Position numbers and translations under genes: made by a program. Positions 28,383-36,588 of a DNA stretch of 64,000 nucleotides are shown here, in pieces. The first letter of the stretch is position 1, and each line of letters starts with the position of its first letter. The DNA lies in the NCBI GenBank assembly GCA_009845425.1, contig VXZQ01000006.1:124001-188000 (forward strand), in the 5' to 3' direction. The notes below the pieces were generated by a model, which was not told the origin of the DNA, made no database searches, and worked only from the letters and a program-made list of their open reading frames with translations. Source of the DNA: Holophagales bacterium. Its GTDB lineage: Bacteria > Acidobacteriota > Thermoanaerobaculia > Multivoradales > Multivoraceae.

Positions 28383-29144
28383 GTGGAGATCGAAGGCAAG
28401 GTCGCCGTCGTCACCGGCTCGTCCTCGGGCGTTGGCCAGGCGACGGCGGAACTGCTGGCGAGCCTCGGCGCGTCGATCGTGGTGAACTACCACAGCGGCG
28501 CCGAAGCCGCCGAGCGGATCGTCGGCGGCATCCGCGACCGTGGCGGCAACGCCGTTGCCGTTCAGGCCGACATGCGGAAGGACGCCGACTGCCGGCGGCT
28601 CATCGCATCGGCTGTCGAAGCCTTCGGCGCGCTGCACATCCTCGTGAACAACGCGGGAATGACCCGTTTCATCGCCCATGACGACCTCGAGGGCGTCACC
28701 GATGAGGTCTGGAACGACATCCTCGGCGCCAACCTTCGCGGCGTCTTCAACTGCACGCGCGCGGCCGCGCCGCACATGAAGGAGGCGGGCGAAGGCGCCG
28801 TGGTCAACGTCGCCTCGATTGCCGGAATCGGTGGCGGCGGGAGCAGCATCCCCTATGCCGCGTCGAAGGCCGCGGTCATCGTGATGACGAAGTCGCTGGC
28901 GCGGGTGCTCGGTCCGGAGATCCGGGTCAACACGATCGCCCCCGGCTTCATCGAGGGGCGCTGGCTACGCGGCGGGCTCGGCGACGAGACCTACGACAAG
29001 GCGCAGCAACGCGTGAGCGCGGGCGCGCCGCTCAGGGGCGTGGCGACTCCCGAAACCTGCGCCGACGCGATCGTCGCCCTGATCGAGAGGAACGTCTTCG
29101 TCACCGGCCACACCGTGACCGTCGACGGCGGCTGGAGCCTCTAG
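28383..29144 (+). CDS. Short-chain dehydrogenase (FabG-like)
   Basis: A 253-residue SDR with VVTGSSSGVGQATAELL for the cofactor, LVNNAGMTRF, catalytic NVASIAG, YAASKAAV and the end TGHTVTVDGGWSL. NYHSG after the second strand is typical of NADPH-using members. It starts with GTG and probably forms an operon with the crotonase gene. Its last bases overlap the convergent racemase gene. A 3-hydroxyacyl or similar substrate is likely but not shown. Confidence 0.9.
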   Translation: MEIEGKVAVVTGSSSGVGQATAELLASLGASIVVNYHSGAEAAERIVGGIRDRGGNAVAVQADMRKDADCRRLIASAVEAFGALHILVNNAGMTRFIAHDDLEGVTDEVWNDILGANLRGVFNCTRAAAPHMKEAGEGAVVNVASIAGIGGGGSSIPYAASKAAVIVMTKSLARVLGPEIRVNTIAPGFIEGRWLRGGLGDETYDKAQQRVSAGAPLRGVATPETCADAIVALIERNVFVTGHTVTVDGGWSL

Positions 29145-30277
29145 ACCCGGGACGTTCGACGCAGCGTTTCCCGCTGCACCGTCAACGCCTCGATCCGCTC
29201 GCGGTCGACCTCCACGCCGAGGCCGGGGCCGTCCGGCACGTCGACCCAGCCGTCGGCATCCATCGTCCATTCCGGCGACACGATGTCCTGAGCCCAGTAG
29301 CGGCTGCTGGGGCTCACGTCTCCGGGGATCGTGAAGTTCGGCAGGGAGGCCAGGGCCACGTTGTACGCGCGGCCGATGCCGCTCTCCAGCATGCCGCCGC
29401 ACCAGACCGGGATGTCGTTCGCCTCGCAGAGATCGTGGATGGCCTTCGAGGCCGTGAACCCGGCGACGCGGCCCGGCTTGATGTTGACGATCCGGCCGGC
29501 TCGGAGCCGGATCATGTCCTCGGCGCGGGCGATGTTCGTGATCGACTCGTCGAGGCAGATCGGTGTCCGCATGCGTCGCTGGAGTTCCGCGTGGCGGGCC
29601 ACGTCGTCCCAGGCCAGGGGCTGTTCGACCATCACCAGGTCGAGGTCGTCGAGCTGGACGAGGTGGTCCGTGTCGTCCAGCGTGTAGGCGTTGTTCGCGT
29701 CGGCCATTAGCGGCGCGTCGGGTCCGAGCCGCTCGCGGACGGCGTGCAGGTAGTCGAGGTCCTGGCCGGGCTTGATCTTCAGCTTGATCTTCCGGTAGCC
29801 CTCGGCCAGCGCCTTCCCGGCCTTGTCGGCGAGGTCCGAGGGCGAGTTCTGGATGCCGATCGAGATGCCGGTACCGATCCGCTGGCGGGTGCCGCCGAGC
29901 AGCGACGACAGACTCTGGTCCGCCTTCGTTGCCGCCAGCGCCCAGGCCCCCATCTCGATCGCGGCCTGGGCCATCTCGTGGCCGCGGAGATCCGCGGACA
30001 GAGCCTCGGCTACGTCGCCGGGCGTGTCGAAGCGCCGGCCGAGCACCCGCGGCGCCAGCCACTCGCGAATCGCCAGGGTCGCCGTGTCGATGCTCTCGGG
30101 CGAGTAGTTCGGGAAGTCGCCGGCGACGCACTCGGACCAGGTCGAGACGCCGTCCGCGTCGACCAGCTCCAGCAGCAGGATGCGGCGGGTCGTCGTGACG
30201 CCGGACGAGATGCGGAACGGCTCGACCAGGGGCAATTGGATCTCGCGCAGGGTGATCGAGTCGATCTGAAGGCTCAT
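29141..30277 (-). CDS. N-succinylamino acid racemase / o-succinylbenzoate synthase family
   Basis: A 378-residue enolase-superfamily enzyme of the NSAR/OSBS branch. The site residues are Lys167 in RKIKLKIKPGQD, Asp193 in LMADANNAY, Glu218 in MVEQPLAWDD, Asp243 in CLDESI and Lys267 in VNIKPGRVAG; the spacing fits characterised NSAR enzymes. An adjacent GNAT of the type seen beside NSAR genes argues for racemising N-succinyl amino acids rather than menaquinone synthesis, and no other men genes are visible. The ATG overlaps the GNAT stop (ATGA). Confidence 0.87.
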   Translation of the reverse strand: MSLQIDSITLREIQLPLVEPFRISSGVTTTRRILLLELVDADGVSTWSECVAGDFPNYSPESIDTATLAIREWLAPRVLGRRFDTPGDVAEALSADLRGHEMAQAAIEMGAWALAATKADQSLSSLLGGTRQRIGTGISIGIQNSPSDLADKAGKALAEGYRKIKLKIKPGQDLDYLHAVRERLGPDAPLMADANNAYTLDDTDHLVQLDDLDLVMVEQPLAWDDVARHAELQRRMRTPICLDESITNIARAEDMIRLRAGRIVNIKPGRVAGFTASKAIHDLCEANDIPVWCGGMLESGIGRAYNVALASLPNFTIPGDVSPSSRYWAQDIVSPEWTMDADGWVDVPDGPGLGVEVDRERIEALTVQRETLRRTSRV

Positions 30278-31131
30278 CGCGTCTCCGCTCCTTCGAGCTT
30301 CTCGAGCCGATAGTAGTAGCGCCGGTTCAAGACACTGGGTGCGCCGGCCTCTTGGCCGGCATCCGGCTCTGCCCGCTCGCGCCAGGTGAACCCCGTCACC
30401 TCGTAGCCGTCCCCCAGGTGCTCCTGAAACTGCCCACGAGTGCGCTGCCGCCAGGCAGCGGCGTCCTCCGGCGCGGAGCGCAGGATGGAACCGATGTTCG
30501 GCGGCACCTCGACCCAGGCGGTGTTGACCAGGGTCTCGTCGACGGGGAAGGGAGGCATGTCCCGGGTCGGTCCCGCCGTCGGGCCTCCCTCCATCAGGCC
30601 CGCCACACGCTCGCTCCCGATCGGCCAGGCGACGATGAAGCGATCCGTGCCCAGTCCACTGTGCAGAATGCTGCCCGTGTCCTCGCCGTACATGTCCTCG
30701 ACGTACTCGACCGGCAGCGCGCCGAGCCGGTTCAGGTTCAGGTTCGCGTTCCGGGCGACCAGAGGGTCGTACGTCCAGTACACCGTCTCGACTTCGAGCT
30801 CCAGCAGGAGTTCGCGCTGGAACGCCTTGAGCTCGCGGCCCAGCCCGAGGCCGCGGGCGTCCCGCGTCACCGCCAGCATGTGGGACCAGTGGGCCCGCTC
30901 CCCGAAGCGGAAGCCGCTCATCCCGTAGATGAAGCCCAGCATCCGGCCGGCCCCGTCGTAGGCGCCGGCGACGACACCGCCCATCTTCTGGGAGATCTTC
31001 AGCATCGGCGGCGGCACCGCGTCGTCGAAGCTGTCGCCCCAGGTCTGCTGCTGGAGTTCGACCACCGCCGCGTAGTCCGCGTCGGAACTCGCGTTGCGAA
31101 GCTCGATGCCGGAGGCCAGCCGCCTGCGCAT
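30274..31131 (-). CDS. GNAT acetyl/succinyltransferase, NSAR partner
   Basis: A 285-residue GNAT-superfamily acyltransferase. Family blocks are VELQQQTWGDSF near the start, GGVVAGAYD, SHMLAVTRDARGLGLGRELK (acyl-CoA loop) and WTYDPLVARNANLNLNRLGALPVEY, typical of enzymes encoded beside N-succinylamino acid racemases, where they succinylate D-amino acids. I chose ATG 31131; an upstream ATG at 31218 would add 29 unlikely residues and run into the operator at 31211-31255. Residues 256-265 (PDAGQEAGAP) are coded by a REP-like repeat. Confidence 0.82.
   Translation of the reverse strand: MRRRLASGIELRNASSDADYAAVVELQQQTWGDSFDDAVPPPMLKISQKMGGVVAGAYDGAGRMLGFIYGMSGFRFGERAHWSHMLAVTRDARGLGLGRELKAFQRELLLELEVETVYWTYDPLVARNANLNLNRLGALPVEYVEDMYGEDTGSILHSGLGTDRFIVAWPIGSERVAGLMEGGPTAGPTRDMPPFPVDETLVNTAWVEVPPNIGSILRSAPEDAAAWRQRTRGQFQEHLGDGYEVTGFTWRERAEPDAGQEAGAPSVLNRRYYYRLEKLEGAETR
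30338..30366. repeat. REP-like stem-loop, copy 2, inside a gene
   Basis: GGTGCGCCGGCC, then TCTT, then GGCCGGC and ATCCGG: 25 of 29 bases equal copy 1 at 26352-26380. It lies within the GNAT gene near its 3' end, in frame, coding PDAGQEAGAP, just before the final strand (NRRYYYRLE). Confidence 0.65.
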
Positions 31132-31201
31132 GGTGGGCGATGGTACAGCGGCCCAAGGCGCAGCGATGCGAGCGGAGCGCTTTGGCTGCCCGCGGTGCCG
31201 G

Positions 31202-31230
31202 TTGACGCTCTGCCGCATTCAGTCTAGTCT
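31202..31230 (+). promoter_or_regulatory. Promoter of the toxin-antitoxin/ABC operon
   Basis: TTGACG (31202-31207), 17 bases, then TAGTCT (31225-31230). The -35 fits five of six consensus bases and the -10 fits four of six. The first ATG is 42 bases past the -10. The -10 lies inside the inner operator palindrome, so repression by occlusion is expected. Confidence 0.65.
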
Positions 31231-31255
31231 GAGACTAGTTAGATCCGATGCGGCA
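31211..31255. promoter_or_regulatory. Nested palindromic operator
   Basis: The inner arms CTAGTCT (31224-31230) and AGACTAG (31232-31238) form a perfect 7-1-7 dyad. The outer arms TGCCGCAT (31211-31218) and ATGCGGCA (31248-31255) are also perfect and share nearly the same centre (31231 against 31233). Phd/YefM antitoxins bind such sites to repress their own operon. The element overlaps the promoter. Confidence 0.7.
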
Positions 31256-31272
31256 AAGAAGGAGCTTGGTTC

Positions 31273-31515
31273 ATGTCCGAAGTCGGTGTGTTCGAGGCGA
31301 AGACCCACTTGCCCCGCCTGCTCAAGCGTGTGCAGGCCGGCGAGAGGTTCGTCATCACGCGGCATGAGCGGCCGGTCGCCGAACTGATCCCCTACCGAGG
31401 GGCCGATATGGACCAGGTACGCACCGCGATCGAGAACCTGAGGGAGTTCCGCAAGTCACACAGCCTGGGCGGCCTGTCGATTCGCGAACTGATCGAGGAG
31501 GGCCGTCGCTACTGA
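31273..31515 (+). CDS. Phd/YefM-type antitoxin
   Basis: An 80-residue antitoxin. The N-terminal fold reads VGVFEAKTHLPRLLKRVQAGERFVITRHERPVAELIPY, the Phd/YefM DNA-binding and dimer domain; the C-terminal SIRELIEEGRRY would wrap the toxin. It probably represses its own promoter through the palindromes just upstream. AGGAG lies 8 bases before the ATG. The stop shares one base with the toxin start (TGATG). Confidence 0.9.
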   Translation: MSEVGVFEAKTHLPRLLKRVQAGERFVITRHERPVAELIPYRGADMDQVRTAIENLREFRKSHSLGGLSIRELIEEGRRY

Positions 31516-31928
31516 TGGCGTTCGTGCTGGACGCTTCGATGACCCTGGCGTGGGTCTTCCCGGACGAGGCGACGGAGACGACCGACCGATTGCTCGAGTC
31601 ATTGCTGGAACGCCAGGCGTATGCGCCCGGCCTCTGGCCGATCGAGGTGGCGAACGCCTTTCTGGCGGCGACGCGCCGGCACCGACTCGAGGCGAGCAGA
31701 TGGCCGTGGATTCGACACTCGCTCGACTCTCTCCCCATCGCGGTCGAGCCCGTAGACCCGGCGCGTGTCGGGAGCGCCGTTCTCGAACTCGCGCATGATC
31801 GCGGAATCTCCGTCTACGACGCGATGTACCTTGAGTTGGCGCTGCGGATGGGGCTGCCGTTGGCCACTCTCGACGAACGACTTGCGGCCGAAGCACGGGC
31901 CGTGGGCGTGGAGGCGCTGGGCGGGTGA
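31515..31928 (+). CDS. PIN-domain ribonuclease toxin (VapC-like), second copy
   Basis: A 137-residue PIN protein. Asp6 lies in FVLDASMTLAWVF, Glu44 in PIEVANAF, Asp99 in SVYDAMYLELALRMG, and Asp116 in ATLDERLAAEA, giving the acidic site of VapC ribonucleases. It is unlike the PIN protein at 1429-1830 in length and antitoxin partner. Its stop overlaps the next gene, an ABC permease, by GTGA, so toxin and exporter genes are translated together, which is unusual for a toxin-antitoxin pair. Confidence 0.9.
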   Translation: MAFVLDASMTLAWVFPDEATETTDRLLESLLERQAYAPGLWPIEVANAFLAATRRHRLEASRWPWIRHSLDSLPIAVEPVDPARVGSAVLELAHDRGISVYDAMYLELALRMGLPLATLDERLAAEARAVGVEALGG

Positions 31929-33772
31929 CAGAAGGCCGGAAGAAGTACCTGCGGTTCGCCTATCCGATCCTCGGAGGGTTCTGGCTCTGCTTCGCCTGGA
32001 CGTTCGCGGAGTCGTCTGGCCCGGAAGCGATGTGGACAGGTCTTCTTGCAGGTCTTGCCTTTCTGGCGGCGTCTCTCCAGTTGGAGTGGAAGACCAGGCG
32101 AGAGAGGCGGTTGGGGGCGTTACGTGAGGAGGCGGGCGAGGACGATTCGGCGGCGCATTGGTCGTCGGGTGACGAAAACCGGAAGTCTCGCGTCAGTAGG
32201 GCGGTTGCTCGATCAGTCAGGAGCCATCCGAACGGTCCCGGCAGGGGGTTGTTCCCGTCGGTCCTCGCGGTGGTCCGGCTCCGTGCGCTGGCCGGATGGC
32301 GCAAGGCGCTGACGGAGAAAGCGAAGCTGGCGCTCGGCGTCGTGTTCACGGGCGTGTTTGCCGTGAACTACATGTTCAGCCTGCGCCGGATGGAGGATGC
32401 GCCGTTCGAGGATTCGCCGGTGGACCTGCTGTTCGTGGTCATGTCCCTCTTCGTTCTGGTGACGGTTCTCCAGGTGGCGCCGCTGACCCAGTGGTTCAGC
32501 CGGCATAAGGGTGCGCAGTTTGGGCTTTCGGTGCGGCAGCGCAGCGCGATGGCCGTGGGCACGGGCCTGATCGGTCTGCCGATGGTGCTCGTGTTGCTGA
32601 ACGAGGTCCTGGCGCTGGTGTTCGCCGGAAGCTCGGGTTGGCCCCGGGGCGTGGAATGGGTGTTAGAGGGGATTGACGTCGGTGGCGCCGTATGTGCTCT
32701 GGTGGCTGCGGGTCCGTTGGGGGCGGTCGTCATGGGCGGCCGGGGCCGCAGGCGCTGGTTCGGGTCTTGGCTCGCGATCCTGTTGCTCGGGGTGCTCGGT
32801 GCGAGCGCGGTCGCGCCGCTATGGGCCGCCGGCGGCCCTTGGACGAGCGCCGCCGTGAGCGTGGGGCGGCTCGTGTTGATCCTGCTGCTTCTGGCCGGCG
32901 CCTTTGTCCTGGAGCAGCAGAGCCCCGACGACCGCGGCGCGAAGGCGACGAAACGCCGCGGCCGGGCCGCGCCGAAGAAACCGACCGGCGATCGGCCCGC
33001 CGCCGTCGCCGTTCGGGCGCCGGCGGGCGTCTGGTCGCGGCCGATCTTCGTCGTCGCGCTGGCGCAAGCTCGGATGATGCTCCGCTTCCGCCAGGTGCGT
33101 CTGAACCTCTTCGTCAGTTGGGCCATGCCTCTCGTGATGGCCTTCCTGTTCAGAGGCGAGGAGTCAGCTTCCGGCGCGGGCCAGTTCGCCCTGTGGATGG
33201 CGGCTTCCGTCGCGGCCTTCCTCGGTGTGCTCTGGGTCGCGTTCTTCGCCAATCTTCTGGGGTTTGCCGCGAGCGGCGCCAGACGGCTCGCGATGTCGGC
33301 GGAGACCGCGCGGTTCGCCTGCCTGCCCGGTAAGGTGCTGGGCGTGGTCAGCGTGGTCGGCGTCTCGGTGATCGCTCAGACCATGGTCCTGACCATGCTG
33401 CTGGCTGACCAGATGCAGCCTGCCGAGCGGGCGCTTCCTTTCCTCGTCGCGGCCTTCTCGTTGGTGGGGTTGGCTGGCGCCGGCACGGTGGTTTCCGTCA
33501 CGTTCCCCAGGAAGCCGGAACTGCACGAGCAAAGGGACTTCTTCTGCAGCGTCCTGGGGCTGGTTGTGCTGGGGGCCGCCTGGCTGCTTCAGATGGCGGT
33601 CGCGGGAGGCGTTGTGGCGGCAGCGCGTGGCTTGGGCGGTTCGACGGCTGCGGTAACCGCGATGGTGGTGTTGCTTCTCCTGGCGGCGGCGGGCTGCGCG
33701 GGCCTAGTGGCCGCGCTGGCCAAGGGCGACTGGCTGCGACGGCGGTTGCGGGAATGGGCGGTGACGGTGTGA
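31925..33772 (+). CDS. Large ABC-exporter membrane protein (putative permease)
   Basis: A 615-residue polytopic membrane protein I do not recognise as a named family. It has about a dozen hydrophobic segments in two halves, split by a basic soluble linker near residues 335-370 (KATKRRGRAAPKKP). Each half opens with a region like ABC-2 exporter permeases (RLRALAGWRKALTEKAKLALG; LAQARMMLRFRQVRLNLF). With the ATPase gene starting inside its stop (GTGA) it very likely forms a complete exporter. Substrate unknown. Confidence 0.68.
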   Translation: MTEGRKKYLRFAYPILGGFWLCFAWTFAESSGPEAMWTGLLAGLAFLAASLQLEWKTRRERRLGALREEAGEDDSAAHWSSGDENRKSRVSRAVARSVRSHPNGPGRGLFPSVLAVVRLRALAGWRKALTEKAKLALGVVFTGVFAVNYMFSLRRMEDAPFEDSPVDLLFVVMSLFVLVTVLQVAPLTQWFSRHKGAQFGLSVRQRSAMAVGTGLIGLPMVLVLLNEVLALVFAGSSGWPRGVEWVLEGIDVGGAVCALVAAGPLGAVVMGGRGRRRWFGSWLAILLLGVLGASAVAPLWAAGGPWTSAAVSVGRLVLILLLLAGAFVLEQQSPDDRGAKATKRRGRAAPKKPTGDRPAAVAVRAPAGVWSRPIFVVALAQARMMLRFRQVRLNLFVSWAMPLVMAFLFRGEESASGAGQFALWMAASVAAFLGVLWVAFFANLLGFAASGARRLAMSAETARFACLPGKVLGVVSVVGVSVIAQTMVLTMLLADQMQPAERALPFLVAAFSLVGLAGAGTVVSVTFPRKPELHEQRDFFCSVLGLVVLGAAWLLQMAVAGGVVAAARGLGGSTAAVTAMVVLLLLAAAGCAGLVAALAKGDWLRRRLREWAVTV

Positions 33773-34491
33773 CGACGATGCTGTGGTTGGACTCGGTCGA
33801 CAAGTCGTACGGCGATCTGGAAGTCATGCGCTCCGTGAACCTGGAGATCGGATCCGGGGTGCAGTGCTTGGTCGGGAGAAACGGCGCCGGCAAGACGACC
33901 CTGATGCGACTCGGGCTGGGCTTGACCGAGCCGAGTGCGGGCACGGTGCGGATGTTCGGCTACGACCCGCGACTTCATCCGGAGGTGATGGCCAGGGTCG
34001 GCATCCTGCTGGAGGAGGACGAGCTGTTCGACTTCCTGCGGCCGGTCGAGTTCCTGGACTACTGCGCCGCCTTGTACGGTCTGGACGCTGGCGAGGCCCG
34101 CACGCGCGCTGTCGATCTCCTCGAGGCTCTGGAAGTGCCCGCGTCGGATCGTCTCTGCCATCAACTCTCGACGGGCAACCGCCGGCAACTGGCCCTGGCT
34201 GCGGCGCTGCTGCACGAGCCGGAACTGCTGATCCTCGACGAGCCGTTCAACGGTCTCGACCCGGTCGCGGTAGCGCGCCTGTGCCGGATGCTGCGGGACT
34301 TGGCCGCCGACGGCCGGGGAGTGCTGCTGTCGTCCCACCGCCTCGAACTGGTCGAGGAGATCGCGGACCAGGTCTACTTCGTGTCCGACTGTGCGGTGAC
34401 GCTCTGGTCGCCGGAGCGGGTCAAAGCCTGGTACGACGAGTTGAGGGTTGTCGGTGCAGGAGAGCGGCCGCGGGGCGAGTTGACCGCCTGA
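33769..34491 (+). CDS. ABC transporter ATP-binding protein
   Basis: A 240-residue ABC ATPase from GTG 33769. Walker A is GRNGAGKTT (36-44), the signature is QLSTGNRRQLALAAALL, Walker B is LLILDEPFNGLDP, and the switch His is in SSHRLELVEE. It resembles ATPases of ABC-2 exporters. The start is chosen for its GTGA overlap with the permease stop; an ATG at 33754 also fits. It is the last gene of the TA-ABC operon, one base from the convergent aldehyde dehydrogenase stop. Confidence 0.93.
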   Translation: MTTMLWLDSVDKSYGDLEVMRSVNLEIGSGVQCLVGRNGAGKTTLMRLGLGLTEPSAGTVRMFGYDPRLHPEVMARVGILLEEDELFDFLRPVEFLDYCAALYGLDAGEARTRAVDLLEALEVPASDRLCHQLSTGNRRQLALAAALLHEPELLILDEPFNGLDPVAVARLCRMLRDLAADGRGVLLSSHRLELVEEIADQVYFVSDCAVTLWSPERVKAWYDELRVVGAGERPRGELTA

Positions 34492-34492
34492 G

Positions 34493-35923
34493 CTACGCCA
34501 CTTCGGCTTCCTGGAAGGCCCTCGCCCGGAACAGGAAGTCGATGATGTTCCCTTCGTGCGGCTGGAGCCAGTTGAGCTGAATCGTCGGCACCGGGCCGAG
34601 GTTCAGGCGGTCGACGTGGGTGGCGTCGATCAGTTGGCGTCGCCAGCGGTCGTCGTTCGTGATCGCGCTGCACACCAGGGTGTCGCCGATCGCGCTCAGC
34701 ATCTTCTCTTGCGGACACTCGACGACGGAGACGAAGGGGAACATGTATTCGACGTTTGCCGCTTCGGTGTCCGCGTCGGCGCAGTGGAGGACCGTCGGCA
34801 GCAGGTAGTCGCAGCGCTCGCGTTCGTTGAGCCGCCCGTTGCCTCGGATCTTGGAGGTCAGGTCGCGGACGCCGGGAACGTCGACCTGCCGCTCGATCAT
34901 GCCGTCGATCGCTTTCGCCATGCCCGGCACGGTGAAGGCGGCGAGCGGCGATTCGGGATCGTCGGCAGGCTTCGGCAGGACGGGCGCCAGCCGCTCGGCA
35001 AGCGCCTGGGCGATCTCCTCCGTGTGGCGCGAGGCCCAGACGCCGGAGCAGGAGATGCAGCTCCGGCCGCTGTTGACCAGCACACTGTCGACCATCACGT
35101 CGAGGTACTGCTCCCAGTCGTCGACGACGTCGTCGCCGAGCAGGATCTTGCTGAAGCCGGGGCCGTGCGGCTGGACCCGGGGATCGTTCTGGTAACGGGC
35201 GACGGTGTCCGCGCCGCCGAAGATCATGCTGCGGGAGCAGGAAGCGAGAACCGCCGCGCCGATGTCGCCTTCGCCCGGGTAGATCGAGATCGCCTCGCGG
35301 GGCACGCCGGCCTGGGCGAACGCTTCGGTCATCCGGTAGGGCGTCCACGGCTCCTGCGGTCCGGGCTTGAACACGAGGCCGATCTGAAGCGGAATCACCG
35401 GCATCCACAGCGTGTGCACGCCCGGCGAGTTGGACGGCAGCACCAGGCCGATCACCGGCGCCTGCGCCTGGTAGCTGACCGGCACGCCGCGCTCTTCGAT
35501 GCCGTGGCCCCGGGCCAGAATGTCGAGGTCGAGACCGCGGGTCAGCGCCTCCAGCACCTCGCCCATGTTCGTCAGCACGAAGTGGTTCTTGTCCATGTTC
35601 GCCCGGCACATGTGCTCGGGCAGGCCGGTCGTCGCCGACTGGTAGTGGACGAAGTCCTCCGGAGTCTGGCTGCCACTGCCGAGCGGCAGGTCCGCGTTCA
35701 GGTAGAGGTCGGCGGCCCTGATCACCATCGAGATCAGTTCGCTGGACGGGATCTCGCGCAGGATGTCGCGGGCGCGCTGGGCGCGGCGCATGTCGCGCTG
35801 GACCAGGCCGGGGTTCGTCTGGTGCAGCGTGGCCAGCTCCTCGCCGGTCTCGAAGTGGACGATCGTCGCCTTCTCGAGCGACTCGTAGGGCTTGCCCCAA
35901 CGGATGGCGGGGATGTCGATCAT
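34493..35923 (-). CDS. Aldehyde dehydrogenase family protein
   Basis: A 476-residue NAD(P)-dependent aldehyde dehydrogenase fold. The nucleotide region includes VIGLVLPSNSPGVHTLW and VFKPGPQEPWTPYRM; the nucleophile is in SVLVNSGRSCISCSGVW, a variant of the GQxC loop. The start at ATG 35923 has AGGT upstream; the longer frame has no family match. It is divergent from the Rieske/PQQ pair, so it may oxidise the aldehyde that the PQQ dehydrogenase makes. Which aldehyde is unknown. Confidence 0.82.
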   Translation of the reverse strand: MIDIPAIRWGKPYESLEKATIVHFETGEELATLHQTNPGLVQRDMRRAQRARDILREIPSSELISMVIRAADLYLNADLPLGSGSQTPEDFVHYQSATTGLPEHMCRANMDKNHFVLTNMGEVLEALTRGLDLDILARGHGIEERGVPVSYQAQAPVIGLVLPSNSPGVHTLWMPVIPLQIGLVFKPGPQEPWTPYRMTEAFAQAGVPREAISIYPGEGDIGAAVLASCSRSMIFGGADTVARYQNDPRVQPHGPGFSKILLGDDVVDDWEQYLDVMVDSVLVNSGRSCISCSGVWASRHTEEIAQALAERLAPVLPKPADDPESPLAAFTVPGMAKAIDGMIERQVDVPGVRDLTSKIRGNGRLNERERCDYLLPTVLHCADADTEAANVEYMFPFVSVVECPQEKMLSAIGDTLVCSAITNDDRWRRQLIDATHVDRLNLGPVPTIQLNWLQPHEGNIIDFLFRARAFQEAEVA

Positions 35924-36022
35924 GGTGGTTACCTGTACGCGGCCGGGTCGGTGGCCGGAGGATGAATCGAGCGTTCGGAAGCGGCGGAATGGTAGCACCG
36001 GGGCTGCTAGCCTTCGCCGGCC

Positions 36023-36586
36023 ATGGAGGACCGTCGCACCGTTCTGAAATCGGCCCTGGCGCTGGGTTTGGGTGTGCGTGGCCTGAACGTGCTCCAGGCG
36101 CAGGTAGACGATCCGCGAAAGGCCCGGCCGCAGGAAGGCGACCGCTTTGTCTTCGCCTTCGGGCCGCGCCAGGGCGAGACGGTCCGGGTCGACGACGTTC
36201 CCCTGGCGAGCGAGCAGCTCATCTGCTACGCGATGGACCCGTCGTCCGGCGCCGTGCGTGACGGCTCGCGCCTGAACCAGGTGCTGCTGTTGCGCTTCGA
36301 GCCCGATTCGCTGACCCCGGAGACGCGGGAAGCGTCCGCGGACGGCGTCGTCGCCTACTCGGGCATCTGCACCCACACCGGCTGCGACATCGAGGACTGG
36401 TCCGACGAGGCGGAGTTCCTGGTCTGTTCCTGTCACGACTCGGAGTTCGACCCTCGGGACGGCGCCGAAGTCATCTCGGGACCGGCCCCGCGCCGGCTGC
36501 CGTCGCTGCCGCTTCGCTCGGAAGGGGGCGTGCTCGTGGCGGCCGGCGGCTTCAGCGCGACGATCCGGTTCGAGAGGGAGTTCTGA
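36023..36586 (+). CDS. Exported Rieske 2Fe-2S protein
   Basis: A 187-residue protein with a Rieske cluster domain. The N-terminus MEDRRTVLKSALALGLG is a twin-arginine-type signal, so it is probably folded before export. The cluster boxes are Cys116-Thr-His118 with Cys121, and Cys135-Ser-Cys137-His138; the second Cys of each box fits a disulfide, as in bc1-type Rieske proteins. No cytochrome b gene is present. Two bases after its stop starts the PQQ dehydrogenase gene, so it may take electrons from that enzyme. Confidence 0.9.
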   Translation: MEDRRTVLKSALALGLGVRGLNVLQAQVDDPRKARPQEGDRFVFAFGPRQGETVRVDDVPLASEQLICYAMDPSSGAVRDGSRLNQVLLLRFEPDSLTPETREASADGVVAYSGICTHTGCDIEDWSDEAEFLVCSCHDSEFDPRDGAEVISGPAPRRLPSLPLRSEGGVLVAAGGFSATIRFEREF

Positions 36587-36588
36587 CG

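Noticed and set aside
30278-31156. Upstream in-frame extension of the racemase
   Set aside because: It runs through the GNAT gene in another frame; ATG 30277 fits the family start and couples to the GNAT stop.
36023-36586. Rieske protein as part of a bc1/b6f complex
   Set aside because: No cytochrome b or c1 gene is next to it; its neighbours are a PQQ dehydrogenase and an aldehyde dehydrogenase.
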